Source: Bradyrhizobium jicamae
GTDB lineage: Bacteria; Pseudomonadota; Alphaproteobacteria; Rhizobiales; Xanthobacteraceae
Length of the DNA stretch: 64,000 nt
Direction: 5' to 3'
Assembly: GCF_018130695.1 (NCBI RefSeq)
Contig: NZ_JAFCJX010000006.1
Coordinates: forward strand, 62,001-126,000
The notes below the pieces were generated by a model that did no database searches, was not told the DNA's origin, and was given only the letters and a program-made list of their open reading frames with translations. A program made the position numbers and the translations under genes. Shown here piece by piece: positions 35,834-43,598 of this stretch. Positions within the stretch are counted from its first letter, which is position 1. Every line of letters starts with the position of its first letter.

Positions 35834-36384
35834 GTGCTCTCTCGTTTGCTGTCCTTTGTGCCGAGCAGGTATTCGCGCACCAATGTGCGGGCGCGGCGCA
35901 GGCGGCTTTTGGCCGCTTCGCGCGTCACGCCGAGACGCCCTGCGATTTCCCCGATCGTCAGATCTTCGAGATCTCGCAGCAGCAGCACTTCGCGATGCGA
36001 GGGCGATAGCGACTCGATCGCATTGACCAGGTCGATGCGTAACTCGTCCGGCGGAACCTTTGCGAGCTCACGTGCCTCTTCCAGGCTGGCGAGTTCCTCG
36101 ACTCCGCGCATCAGCATCAGCGCCGGCAGCATGCAAAGGCGCGCGATGACGGTGAGCAGCCAGCCAGCGAGTGCGGCTGGACTGCGGATCGTGCCCACGC
36201 GCCGGTACACAACGATGAGTGCTTCTTGCACCACGTCCTCGATGACCGAGGCGCGGTAGCAAAGGCGCCGGGCGTAGCGTCGAATGTCCGGCTGCAGCGC
36301 CACCAGGAGCTGTGTGAGCGCGTGCCGATCGCCCGACTGTGCCGCGAGCAGGAGATCGTCTGATACGCGCGCCAAGGCGGTCAC
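35830..36384 (-). CDS. ECF-type RNA polymerase sigma factor
   Basis: The 184-residue protein has sigma region 2 (SGDRHALTQLLVALQPDIRRYARRLCYRASVIEDVVQEALIVVYRRVGTIRSPAALAGWLLTVI, residues about 15-80) and region 4 (IESLSPSHREVLLLRDLEDLTIGEIAGRLGVTREAAKSRLRRAR, about 123-168). No region 3 is present, as expected for ECF factors. The GTG at 36384 overlaps the preceding stop by four bases (GTGA); a TTG at 36375 after AAGGGG is an alternative. No recognisable anti-sigma gene is adjacent. Confidence 0.88.
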   Translation of the reverse strand: MTALARVSDDLLLAAQSGDRHALTQLLVALQPDIRRYARRLCYRASVIEDVVQEALIVVYRRVGTIRSPAALAGWLLTVIARLCMLPALMLMRGVEELASLEEARELAKVPPDELRIDLVNAIESLSPSHREVLLLRDLEDLTIGEIAGRLGVTREAAKSRLRRARTLVREYLLGTKDSKREST

Positions 36385-36587
36385 CCCTTCAGTGGCTCGC
36401 GCCCGGCGACGGCGCAAGCGGGACAATAGCCGAACACGCCGGTGACCAGCGTCACCACACCCGCACCGCTGACCAGGAGCCCGAGCGGCGAAGCGTGCAG
36501 CGCAACCACGCCGCAGATGAGCATCAAGCCCCCGCCGATCAGCCTGGCCGCGCGCTCCCACCCGCCAACGTTCTTCCTATACCACAT
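36381..36587 (-). CDS. DUF2892-type small membrane protein with CPxC
   Basis: The 68-residue protein begins MWYRKNVGGWERAARLIGGGLML and has two helices with the segment GVFGYCPACAVAGRE near the end (C55 and C58). This matches the DUF2892/YgaP C-terminal membrane domain, which is often paired with rhodaneses or redox proteins. It is the first gene of the ECF operon; CGGAGCC precedes its ATG. A longer upstream ATG at 36674 is in frame but adds non-family sequence. Confidence 0.75.
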   Translation of the reverse strand: MWYRKNVGGWERAARLIGGGLMLICGVVALHASPLGLLVSGAGVVTLVTGVFGYCPACAVAGREPLKG

Positions 36588-36747
36588 GGCTCCGTGCTCC
36601 GGTTCGTGACGCGCCGCTATGGCGCATTCATCCAGACAGGAGGGCGCAAACCCGGCGCCGGGGTCGCGGCCCAAAAAATAATTTCAGGGGGTGGCCGCTT
36701 CAGCAGACCGGCGTGGGCGTCGGGTGCGGGCCCCGCGAAACTCGGAA

Positions 36748-36876
36748 GGCTGCCATCAAGCCGATGCTGCCGAACAAGCCGCGTGGCGTTCCTCGGGTGT
36801 GGCCGTCGTATCCTCAATGGCATCTTCTGGGTCTTGCGCTCTGGAGCGCCTTGGCGTGATCTTCCCGAGTCACGCC
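36748..36876 (+). pseudogene. Remnant of an IS5-family transposase, N-terminal part
   Basis: From 36755 the frame reads IKPMLPNKPRGVPRV, then a frameshift near 36800 leads into RRILNGIFWVLRSGAPWRDLPES. Together these are the DUF4096-like N-terminus of IS5-family transposases, missing two bases where DDR would be encoded. Nothing of the catalytic part remains. The remnant stops exactly where the CaiB gene ends. Confidence 0.8.
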
Positions 36877-38064
36877 CTAGATGATGCCGCTCTGCCTGAG
36901 CGCCGCAATCGACGCCTCGTCATACCCCAGCTCGGCCAGAACAGGATCCGTATGCTCGCCAAGCGTCGGCGGACGCGTCGCGATTGCGCCGGGGGTTTCC
37001 GACAGCCGGACCGCGGCGCGCGCAAGCGGCGCGGATTTTGGCAGGCCTGGATAATCGACATCCTGCATGAAGCCGGCGGCGCGAATATGCGGATGATCAA
37101 GCGCCTGTTGCGGGCTCAGGACCGGCCCGGCCGGAATCATCGCCTTTCCGAGCGTGTCGACAGCCTCCTGCGTGGTGCGCTCGGCACACCAGCGCGCCAT
37201 CCGCTCGCTGATGACGGGGCCGTTGTCGCCGCGCTTGAGGTCGTCAGCAAAGCGCGGATCCGTCAACCAATGGCTCTCCTCACCCATCAATTTGGCCCAG
37301 CGAACGAACAGCGGATGACCCGTCACCTGGCACAGCACCCAGCCGTCCCTGGTCCGGTAGATGTCGGCGGGCGCCGCGGTCTGCCCGAGGTTGCCAGTTG
37401 GAACGCGATTGGCACTGATAACGGCCTGCTCGATCAACGTTGCGTTGGTGAAGGACAGCGCGGTGGCAAGCAAGGCGCCCTCGACGATCTGCCCGCGCCC
37501 GGATTTTCCACGCTCGATCAGCGCCGCCAGCGTCCCGAACGCACAGTGCAGCGCGGTACCGAAATCAACCCAGTTCACCGCGGCCCGGTAAGGCGGATCG
37601 CCGGCCCCGGTCATGTACACCGAACCCGACATGACCTGCCCGACACCGTCGAAGCCGACGCGGTCAGACCAGGGTCCCGGCCCGCCGAATGCAGTTGCCG
37701 TCGTCAGGATGATGTCGGGCTTGATCGCTTTCAATGATTCATAGTCGAGCTTCATTGCGCGCAAAGTCTGCGGCGGCAGATTGGCAATGACCACGTCCGA
37801 GGTCGCAACCAGCCGACGCATCACCTCCTGCCCTTCCGGTTTCATCGGATCGAGCGTGATGCACTTCTTGTTTCGGTTGATCTGCAGAAAAAGCGCGCCT
37901 TCACCGCCTTCGCCGACCGGCGCCACGAAGCGATCCTCACTGCCATCGCGCTTTTCGACGCGAATGACCTCAGCGCCGAACTCGGCCAGCAACGTCGCGC
38001 AATACGGCCCCGCGATATAGCGTCCGAAATCGAGAACGCGCACGCCTTCCAGAACGCCCCGCAT
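36877..38064 (-). CDS. CaiB/BaiF family CoA-transferase
   Basis: The 395-residue protein begins LEGVRVLDFGRYIAGPYCATLLAEFGAEVIRVEKRDGSEDR in pieces over residues 4-46, the classic class III CoA-transferase start. It has DVVIANLPPQTLRAMKLDYESLKAIKPDIILTTATAFGGPGPW and an Asp-containing VNWVDFGTALHCAFGTL region. It would move CoA between acyl-CoA and a free acid. The SDR gene 29 bases upstream is on the same strand, probably the same operon. Its TAG stop lies against the IS5 remnant. Confidence 0.87.
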   Translation of the reverse strand: MRGVLEGVRVLDFGRYIAGPYCATLLAEFGAEVIRVEKRDGSEDRFVAPVGEGGEGALFLQINRNKKCITLDPMKPEGQEVMRRLVATSDVVIANLPPQTLRAMKLDYESLKAIKPDIILTTATAFGGPGPWSDRVGFDGVGQVMSGSVYMTGAGDPPYRAAVNWVDFGTALHCAFGTLAALIERGKSGRGQIVEGALLATALSFTNATLIEQAVISANRVPTGNLGQTAAPADIYRTRDGWVLCQVTGHPLFVRWAKLMGEESHWLTDPRFADDLKRGDNGPVISERMARWCAERTTQEAVDTLGKAMIPAGPVLSPQQALDHPHIRAAGFMQDVDYPGLPKSAPLARAAVRLSETPGAIATRPPTLGEHTDPVLAELGYDEASIAALRQSGII

Positions 38065-38093
38065 CGACCTTTTTCCTTATGTTCCCGCCAGGA

Positions 38094-39062
38094 TCAACCA
38101 ACCCGCCAGCCGGTTGCTTCCACGACGGCCTGATAGAACTCGGCGGTGTAGGCCTGCTCTGGCGTCTTGCGCACGCGCTCGTCGAGGATGTGCGCGTCGT
38201 TGCCGACCAGGATGCGCCAGCGATCGGCCTTGACGCCGTCGAGGATGATCTTGGCGGCTTGCGCCGCCGTGGTCGGCGCCTCCTCGCGGAAGATGCGGTC
38301 GCGATCGAGCGCCATCTGCTGGATGTCGGCGTCGGACATCGTGGCAACGTCGACGCCGAGCCCCTTGAGGCGCTGCCGGGCCTGCGTGATTTCGTCGGCG
38401 CTCATGACGTCTGAGTCGGTGCCCAGCTGCACCTTGCGCGAGTTCGACACGATCGAGGTGCCGATATGGCCGGGCATCACCACCGAGCATTTGACATGCG
38501 GCGCATTGAGGCGGAGGTCGTTGATCAGCGCCTCGGTGAATCCCTTCACCGCGAACTTCGCCGACGCATAGGCGGTGTGCGACACGCCCATGCCGACAGA
38601 GGCCCAGAAGCCGTTGACGCTCGAGGTGTTGACGATATGCGCCTCGTCCGCCTTCACCAGCAGCGGCAGGAAGGTGCGGACGCCGAGATACACACCGCCC
38701 CAGCAGATGTTGAAGGTGCGCTCCCAGGCCTCGCGGGTGTTGGTGAACAGGCTGCCGCCGCCGCCGATGCCGGCATTGTTGAACAGGAGATGGATCTTGT
38801 CGGTCGCCTGCTGCTCGATCAGCTCGTCGCGGAAGCGCGTGTAGTGATCCTCGATCGAGACGTCGGCGACATGGGCCGTCACGCGCAGGCCCTGCGGCAA
38901 CTTCTCGGTCTCGCAGAGCCGCCTGGTCTCGGCCATCGCCTCGTCAGAGACGTCGCACATCGCGACGTTGCAGCCCTCGGCGACCAGCTGTCGCGCCAGC
39001 TCGCGGCCCATCCCGGTGCCGCCTCCGGTGATCACGGCGATCTTTCCGGCAAAGTCCTTCAT
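38094..39062 (-). CDS. Short-chain dehydrogenase/reductase (SDR)
   Basis: The 322-residue protein has the NAD(P) motif AVITGGGTGMGRELARQLVAEG (TGxxxGxG), LLFNNAGIGGGGSL, a catalytic Ser in NTSSVNGFWA and Tyr/Lys in HTAYASAKFAVKGFTEAL. The length exceeds classic SDRs by about 60 residues at the C-terminus. The neighbouring CaiB gene suggests a role in acyl or steroid-like CoA metabolism, but the substrate is unknown. Confidence 0.87.
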   Translation of the reverse strand: MKDFAGKIAVITGGGTGMGRELARQLVAEGCNVAMCDVSDEAMAETRRLCETEKLPQGLRVTAHVADVSIEDHYTRFRDELIEQQATDKIHLLFNNAGIGGGGSLFTNTREAWERTFNICWGGVYLGVRTFLPLLVKADEAHIVNTSSVNGFWASVGMGVSHTAYASAKFAVKGFTEALINDLRLNAPHVKCSVVMPGHIGTSIVSNSRKVQLGTDSDVMSADEITQARQRLKGLGVDVATMSDADIQQMALDRDRIFREEAPTTAAQAAKIILDGVKADRWRILVGNDAHILDERVRKTPEQAYTAEFYQAVVEATGWRVG

Positions 39063-39288
39063 GGCGTTCTCATCCCTTGTTGTTTTTCGTTTGGCGGAAT
39101 GCGGAGCGCCGTTCCGGCCGTTGCGTGACGCACTCTATAGAGCGCGCGTTCGCGCAGCAACGCCGCGGGGGTCGCGCACAGCCACTCACGCGTGTGTGAA
39201 CCGATTGCACTGATATCAGGCATGCCACGGCGTAACGAAGCGCCACTTCGCGGCGAACAGACCAACATCACCCAACAGGATGGTCGCC

Positions 39289-40068
39289 ATGAATACAATC
39301 AACAAACTCGTCGCCGCGGCGCTGATGACGCTCGCGGCAGGACTCTCGCAAGCCGCGCGCGCCGAGCAGCCGGCGCCGCCGAAGGCCCGCAATGTCGTGC
39401 TGGTGCACGGCGCCTATGCCGACGGATCAAGCTGGTCGGACGTGATCCCGCTGCTGCAGAAGGCCGGATTGCACGTCACCTCCGTGCAGAATCCCCTGAC
39501 CTCATTTGCCGACGACGTCGACGCGACCAAACGCATCCTGGCGCTCCAGGATGGCCCGACTGTGCTGGTCGGTCATTCCTATGCCGGCATGGTCATCAGC
39601 GAAACCGGCAATGATCCGAAGGTCTCTTCGCTCGTGTACATCGCGGCGCGCGCGCCCGATGCCGGAGAGGATTATCCGGCGCTGGCCGCGAAATTTCCCG
39701 CGACACCGGCGAGCAAGGGCATCGTGCACCAGGGCGGCTTTGCGCAATTGAGCGAGGACGCCTTCATCCACAATTTCGCCGGCGACCTGCCGCGCGGCAA
39801 GGCGGAAGCGCTCTATGCCGTGCAGGGCCGTATCTCCGATACGCTGTTCGCGTCGAAGACCACGCAGGCGGCCTGGCACGACAAACCGTCGTTCTATGCG
39901 GTGTCGAAGAACGATGAGACCACCTCGCCCGATCTCGAGCGCTTCCTTGCCAAGCGGATGAACGCGACCACCGTCGAGCTCGACTCCAGCCACGTTTCGC
40001 TGATCTCGCACCCCAGAGAGATCGCCGACCTGATCCTGCAGGCGGCGGGCTATCCCGCCACCCACTGA
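39289..40068 (+). CDS. Secreted alpha/beta hydrolase
   Basis: The 259-residue protein has a signal peptide (MNTINKLVAAALMTLAAGLSQAARA, cleavage near residue 25) and an alpha/beta hydrolase core starting NVVLVHGAYADGSSW. The nucleophile elbow is VLVGHSYAGMVI (Ser in GHSYAG), and a C-terminal VELDSSHVSLISHPREIADL gives the His. The fold is close to EstC/salicylate-esterase-like periplasmic hydrolases. The ATG at 39289 follows AGGA; the ATG at 39280 has no ribosome-binding site. Confidence 0.85.
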   Translation: MNTINKLVAAALMTLAAGLSQAARAEQPAPPKARNVVLVHGAYADGSSWSDVIPLLQKAGLHVTSVQNPLTSFADDVDATKRILALQDGPTVLVGHSYAGMVISETGNDPKVSSLVYIAARAPDAGEDYPALAAKFPATPASKGIVHQGGFAQLSEDAFIHNFAGDLPRGKAEALYAVQGRISDTLFASKTTQAAWHDKPSFYAVSKNDETTSPDLERFLAKRMNATTVELDSSHVSLISHPREIADLILQAAGYPATH

Positions 40069-40085
40069 ATCGAACTGAAGACGAT

Positions 40086-40108
40086 GGCGGCCGAGCTATT
40101 CGGCCGCC
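40086..40108. terminator. Hairpin shared by two convergent genes
   Basis: GGCGGCCGA and TCGGCCGCC form a perfect 9-bp stem with a 5-base loop, GCTAT. The loop holds the stop codon of the DapA-like gene (minus strand). It follows the hydrolase gene by 18 bases. There is no T run, so it may only stabilise transcript ends. Confidence 0.35.
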
Positions 40109-41004
40109 TCGGCATGCTTGCCGCCGAGCGCGCCAAGTCCTTCCAGCGCCTTCCTGATCGCAACCTGCTGCGTCGGTGACGCCTCCGGCATCGGCGCGCG
40201 CGGATATGTCGGCGGCAGGCCCTGCAGGGTCTGGGCGTAGCGTGTGCAGGCCGGCAGGTTGTCTGATATCACCGCGTTCCACAGCGTCAGCAGCTTCTTG
40301 TGCAGGTCGAGCGCCCTCACGTGATCGCCGGCCTTCACCGCATCCCACAGCTGAACGGAGGCATGCGGCGCAGCGGTGAGGATCGCGGCAATCGAGCCGT
40401 GGGCGCCGAGCGTGTAGGACGGATACATCAGCGCATCGACCGCGCTGTAGATCAACTTGTCCGGCGCCATCATCATGAGATCGGCGAACAGCTTGAGGTC
40501 GCCCGCACTCTGCTTGACGCCGACCACCAGCGGCACCTCGGTCATGATGCGGGTCAACAGCGCCGGCGACAGATAGGACCACGGCACCACATTGTAGATG
40601 ATGATCGGCATGCCAGTCGCGTCGGCCATGCTGCGGAAATGCGCGACCATCGCATCCTCGTCCGGCTTGAACAGATAATGCACCGGCGTCACTTGCAGGG
40701 CAGCGACGCCCATGTCGCGCACGAGCTTGCCGCGCTTGATCGCATCGCGGGTGGAGTCGACGATGATGCCGGCGATCACGGGCACGCGGCCCTTCGCCGC
40801 CTCCACCGTCGCCGCCATCAGGTCGCGATACTCTTCGTGATCCAGCGTGTGCCCCTCGCCGGTCGAGCCGCCGGCCGCCATGCCGTGAGAGCCCGCGCCG
40901 ATCAGCCAGTCGACCTGCGGCGCCACCAGCTTGAGATCGATCTCGCCGTCTTTGCGGAACGGCGTTGTCATCGGCGGTATCACGCCGGTCGGACGTATCG
41001 TCAT
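40096..41004 (-). CDS. Dihydrodipicolinate synthase/N-acetylneuraminate lyase family protein
   Basis: The 302-residue barrel protein begins MTIRPTGVIPPMTTPFRKDGEIDLK and has the GSTGEGHTLDHEEY segment. The catalytic Tyr is likely in IIIYNVVPWS and the Schiff-base Lys in LVVGVKQSAGDLKLF. It belongs to the DapA family, but gene context does not show lysine synthesis, so it may act on another keto acid. The ATG at 41004 follows GAGGAT. Confidence 0.85.
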   Translation of the reverse strand: MTIRPTGVIPPMTTPFRKDGEIDLKLVAPQVDWLIGAGSHGMAAGGSTGEGHTLDHEEYRDLMAATVEAAKGRVPVIAGIIVDSTRDAIKRGKLVRDMGVAALQVTPVHYLFKPDEDAMVAHFRSMADATGMPIIIYNVVPWSYLSPALLTRIMTEVPLVVGVKQSAGDLKLFADLMMMAPDKLIYSAVDALMYPSYTLGAHGSIAAILTAAPHASVQLWDAVKAGDHVRALDLHKKLLTLWNAVISDNLPACTRYAQTLQGLPPTYPRAPMPEASPTQQVAIRKALEGLGALGGKHAEAAE

Positions 41005-41234
41005 GGCTATCCTCGCTGTTTCCTTCGCCGATGGCGATCCCACCGGTCGTCCCGGCTATTCCGTTGAGCCGGGTTGGCAGGAAGCCTAGCCAACGGGCCG
41101 GGAACGATCCAGCGCGGCGTTGCCGCGGGTGCAGCGCGAAAACACCTCCGCGACACATGACACAATCATGCAACCCTTGATTTCACGGGAACCCTGTGCG
41201 AAGTACGCGTGTGCCATCCTGCTGGGAGGAAACC

Positions 41235-41489
41235 ATGCGAATGAAGTGGGCTGCTCTGGTTGTTGGTTTGACTGTTGCGATCGCGATGACGTCGGGCGCC
41301 GATGCGAAGACCAAGAAGAACGCCAGCGCCGTGCCGCCCGCGGGCCCCTCGATGTTCTCGCCTGTCCCGTCGAAAGTGGCGCGGTTTCAGAACCGATGCA
41401 CCCACGAGAGCGATTGCCGGTTCTGCTGCACCAACTCCGTGACGCAGAACCGCAACTGCACCTTCGACGTTCAGTTCTGCGGCATGTAA
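41235..41489 (+). CDS. Secreted cysteine-rich small protein
   Basis: The 84-residue product has a signal peptide (MRMKWAALVVGLTVAIAMTSGADA, cleavage near residue 24). Its mature part ends in a six-cysteine region with C55, C61, C64, C65, C75 and C82, spaced C-x5-C-x2-CC-x9-C-x6-C. Three disulfides could form in the periplasm or outside. I do not recognise a family; the pattern recalls small knotted peptides. GGGAGGAAACC precedes the ATG. Confidence 0.65.
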   Translation: MRMKWAALVVGLTVAIAMTSGADAKTKKNASAVPPAGPSMFSPVPSKVARFQNRCTHESDCRFCCTNSVTQNRNCTFDVQFCGM

Positions 41490-41504
41490 TCGACGGTTCG
41501 CCGA

Positions 41505-41750
41505 TCAGGTCGTGCGAGGGGATCCCTGAGGATCGCCCGCTGACGGCGCTTGCGCGCGCCGCCCGCTCCTGCACGCGCGGAGGATCAGCTTGAGCAATCC
41601 GCGCCAGGACAGGTCGATCAGCACCTCGTGGTGGCGCAGCCCCTTGCCGCCTTTGACCAGGCCGAGATCCCGTATCAGGCAATAGTGCCCGCTGCTCATG
41701 CGAGCCCAGCGGCTGTTCTTGAAGCGCCCCATGGACGACGGAGAATGCAT
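41505..41750 (-). CDS. Possible small hypothetical protein
   Basis: This 81-codon frame reads MHSPSSMGRFKNSRWARMSS, HYCLIRDLGLVKGGKGLRHHEVLIDLSWRGLLK in parts, and a basic, low-complexity C-terminus. The central part looks protein-like, but no family is recognised and no Shine-Dalgarno sequence is clear. If real, it may be translated from an RNA that starts near 41896 and passes the hairpin at 41819-41852. Confidence 0.3.
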   Translation of the reverse strand: MHSPSSMGRFKNSRWARMSSGHYCLIRDLGLVKGGKGLRHHEVLIDLSWRGLLKLILRACRSGRRAQAPSAGDPQGSPRTT

Positions 41751-41818
41751 TGCCAGCCGATTCCGTCAAATCTTGACGGCGCCGAATCGGTATTTGCACG
41801 GCCTCTGCTCCCGTAAGC

Positions 41819-41852
41819 AAAAACCTCCGGCAGGGGCATTGCCGGAGGTTTT
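41819..41852 (-). terminator. Strong intrinsic terminator, possible end of a small RNA
   Basis: AAAACCTCCGGCA and TGCCGGAGGTTTT form a perfect stem around a 7-base loop. On the minus strand it is followed by five T, and on the plus strand by four. No open gene ends here; the porin has its own terminator at 41993-42023. Confidence 0.85.
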
Positions 41853-41896
41853 CGGAGGCGCAGCGTCGGTGAGATCGGTCGTTCGAATAGTTAGAC
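41819..41896 (-). ncRNA. Candidate small RNA of about 78 nt between a porin-like promoter copy and a terminator
   Basis: The promoter-like copy at 41903-41931 points towards the terminator at 41819-41852, with no open frame between. The predicted transcript carries the segment GCCTCCGAAAACCTCCGG, and its AAACCTCC is an exact complement of the GGAGGTTT Shine-Dalgarno of the porin. It could be a small RNA or a leader attenuator of the frame at 41505-41750. The complement includes a Shine-Dalgarno core, so it is weak evidence alone. Confidence 0.35.
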
Positions 41897-41902
41897 GGAA
41901 CC

Positions 41903-41931
41903 TATATAGCTTACTAACTCAGCTAAGTGAA
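41903..41931 (-). promoter_or_regulatory. Promoter/operator copy downstream of the porin
   Basis: On the minus strand TTCACT (41926-41931) and TATATA (41903-41908) are 17 bases apart, enclosing ACTTAGCTGAGT, an imperfect palindrome. The 27-base block 41906-41932 matches the block 43805-43831 upstream of the porin at 23 of 27 positions, in the same orientation. Confidence 0.55.
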
Positions 41932-41992
41932 TTCATTTACGCCAGACTCTTTGCATGGCTCGTCTTCGTTCCCGCGCGTGGAATCCCTTCAG

Positions 41993-42023
41993 AAAAAAGC
42001 CCCGGCAGTGTCCCGCCGGGGCT
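41993..42023 (-). terminator. Intrinsic terminator of the porin gene
   Basis: AGCCCCGGC and GCCGGGGCT form a 9-bp stem with an 8-base loop; read on the minus strand it ends in six T. It lies 30 bases after the porin stop codon. Confidence 0.88.
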
Positions 42024-42053
42024 GTTGTCGTCGCGTGACCGGAGCGATCGCGC

Positions 42054-43598
42054 TTACCAGTTGCGCTGGGCGCGCAGCAGCACGCTGACCGTGTCCTGAT
42101 CCTTCAGCTCGTACACAGCGGCCGGCTTGGCGACGCCGGCGAGCGTCGCGGGCACGGCAGCGGTGCCGGAGAACTTCTGGTCGAGATGGGTGTAGGTCAC
42201 GTCGGCCGAGAAGGTCAGGTTCTTCACCGGGGTCCAGCGGGTGATGACGCCCGCCTGCGCGATGTTGAAGTCCGGGTTGCAGGTCGAGCCCGCCGTCAAG
42301 AGACCCGTGGCCGCGATACCGGCGCAGATCAGAGCCGAACCGGTCGAGCCGTAATTGACCTGGGCATAGGCCCCATAGAGGCCCGTGCTCCAATAGGGAT
42401 CCCAGTTGTGGGTGAAGCCGCCGCGGAAGCCCCAGGTCTTCACCGTCGATTGCGCCGTGCCCGTTGCGTAGACGGTATCGCCGACGCCGGCGAAGCCGAT
42501 GCTCTGATAGGCACCCGGCACGTTGGTGCCGCCGAACATCGAGTAGGAGGTCGACGCCAGGGTCTGGAAGTTGTAGCGGCTGGCGCCGTCGGTGTAGACG
42601 CCCTGCAGGATCAGATTGTCGCCCGCACCGGTCGGGATGTTCTTGATCTGCAACGCGAGCTGCGCGGCCCAGCCCCATTTGTCGTCGGGATGGCCGGTGG
42701 TTTCCGTCGCGCCGTAATAGCCGACATGGTTGTCATGCGCGGCAAACGACGCCTGGAAGATGCCCCAGGCCTGATCGACACGCATCGACGCGACGAGGTC
42801 CGGCGCGCGCGAGCCGCCGAGGCCATTCGAGCCGTAGGCGCCGCCGAGCACGCCCGACGCGGTGATGCCCGAGGTGTTCCACGCGTTGGTGGTGTAGTAG
42901 GCCACCTGGTCCTGCGCCGACAGCGCCAGCGACACGCCGTTGCCGAGTTGCGCGGTGTAGGTGAACTGGTTCACGCCGGTGACGGTGCCGCCGCCGCCGA
43001 CCAGGCCGTCGAAATTGTTGGCCGGGTAGTTGGTCCAGGGCGCGTCGAACTGCGACACCGATTTGCCCATCGTGAAGCCGGCGAACTGGATGAAGGCGTA
43101 GTAGACGCCGAGACCGCCGGCGTTCGGATTGCCGTCGGTGCCGTTGACCGAGCCGCCGGCGGGACCGACGTTGCCGGAGTACAGCGAGGCGCCGGTGCCG
43201 GAGCCGGTGCCGGTGTAGGAGCCGGTCGACCAGGTGAACACCGCATCGAAATAGGTACGGACCACGCCGTACTCGCTCGCGGTGCGGGTATCGATGTTGA
43301 AGTCTTCGCGGGAGCGCCACTGATAGTAGTTGCTGTACCTGTTGTCCGCACCGGCGACGCTCGAATACGCGCCGCTGTAGTTGCTGTTGGTCAGCAAGCC
43401 CACTTCGGCGCGCAGATAGCCGCCGAGCTTGATGCAGGTGTCGGTGCCGGGGATGTAGTAGAAGCCCGGTCCGTACAGCGAGCAGACCTTCACGTATTCG
43501 ACCGCCTTGGCCTTGACGGGAAGATCGGCCGCCTGGGCCCCGCCGAGCGCGACCAGGGTCGCTGCCGAGCCGAGCACGAGGCTCTTCACCAATTTCAT
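42054..43598 (-). CDS. Outer-membrane porin, alphaproteobacterial Omp2/RopA type
   Basis: The 514-residue protein has a signal peptide (MKLVKSLVLGSAATLVALGGAQAADLP, cleavage after AQA). The porin_2 start is VEYVKVCSLYGPGFYYIPGTDTCIKLGGYLRAEVG with two Cys. Many alternating beta strands follow, including TYFDAVFTWSTGSYTG and NLTFSADVTYTHLDQKF, and it ends SVLLRAQRNW with the terminal aromatic residue of porins. It forms a trimeric diffusion channel. A GGAGGTTT Shine-Dalgarno lies before the ATG. The upstream region has a promoter copy at 43802-43831 and the MarR gene beyond. Confidence 0.93.
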   Translation of the reverse strand: MKLVKSLVLGSAATLVALGGAQAADLPVKAKAVEYVKVCSLYGPGFYYIPGTDTCIKLGGYLRAEVGLLTNSNYSGAYSSVAGADNRYSNYYQWRSREDFNIDTRTASEYGVVRTYFDAVFTWSTGSYTGTGSGTGASLYSGNVGPAGGSVNGTDGNPNAGGLGVYYAFIQFAGFTMGKSVSQFDAPWTNYPANNFDGLVGGGGTVTGVNQFTYTAQLGNGVSLALSAQDQVAYYTTNAWNTSGITASGVLGGAYGSNGLGGSRAPDLVASMRVDQAWGIFQASFAAHDNHVGYYGATETTGHPDDKWGWAAQLALQIKNIPTGAGDNLILQGVYTDGASRYNFQTLASTSYSMFGGTNVPGAYQSIGFAGVGDTVYATGTAQSTVKTWGFRGGFTHNWDPYWSTGLYGAYAQVNYGSTGSALICAGIAATGLLTAGSTCNPDFNIAQAGVITRWTPVKNLTFSADVTYTHLDQKFSGTAAVPATLAGVAKPAAVYELKDQDTVSVLLRAQRNW

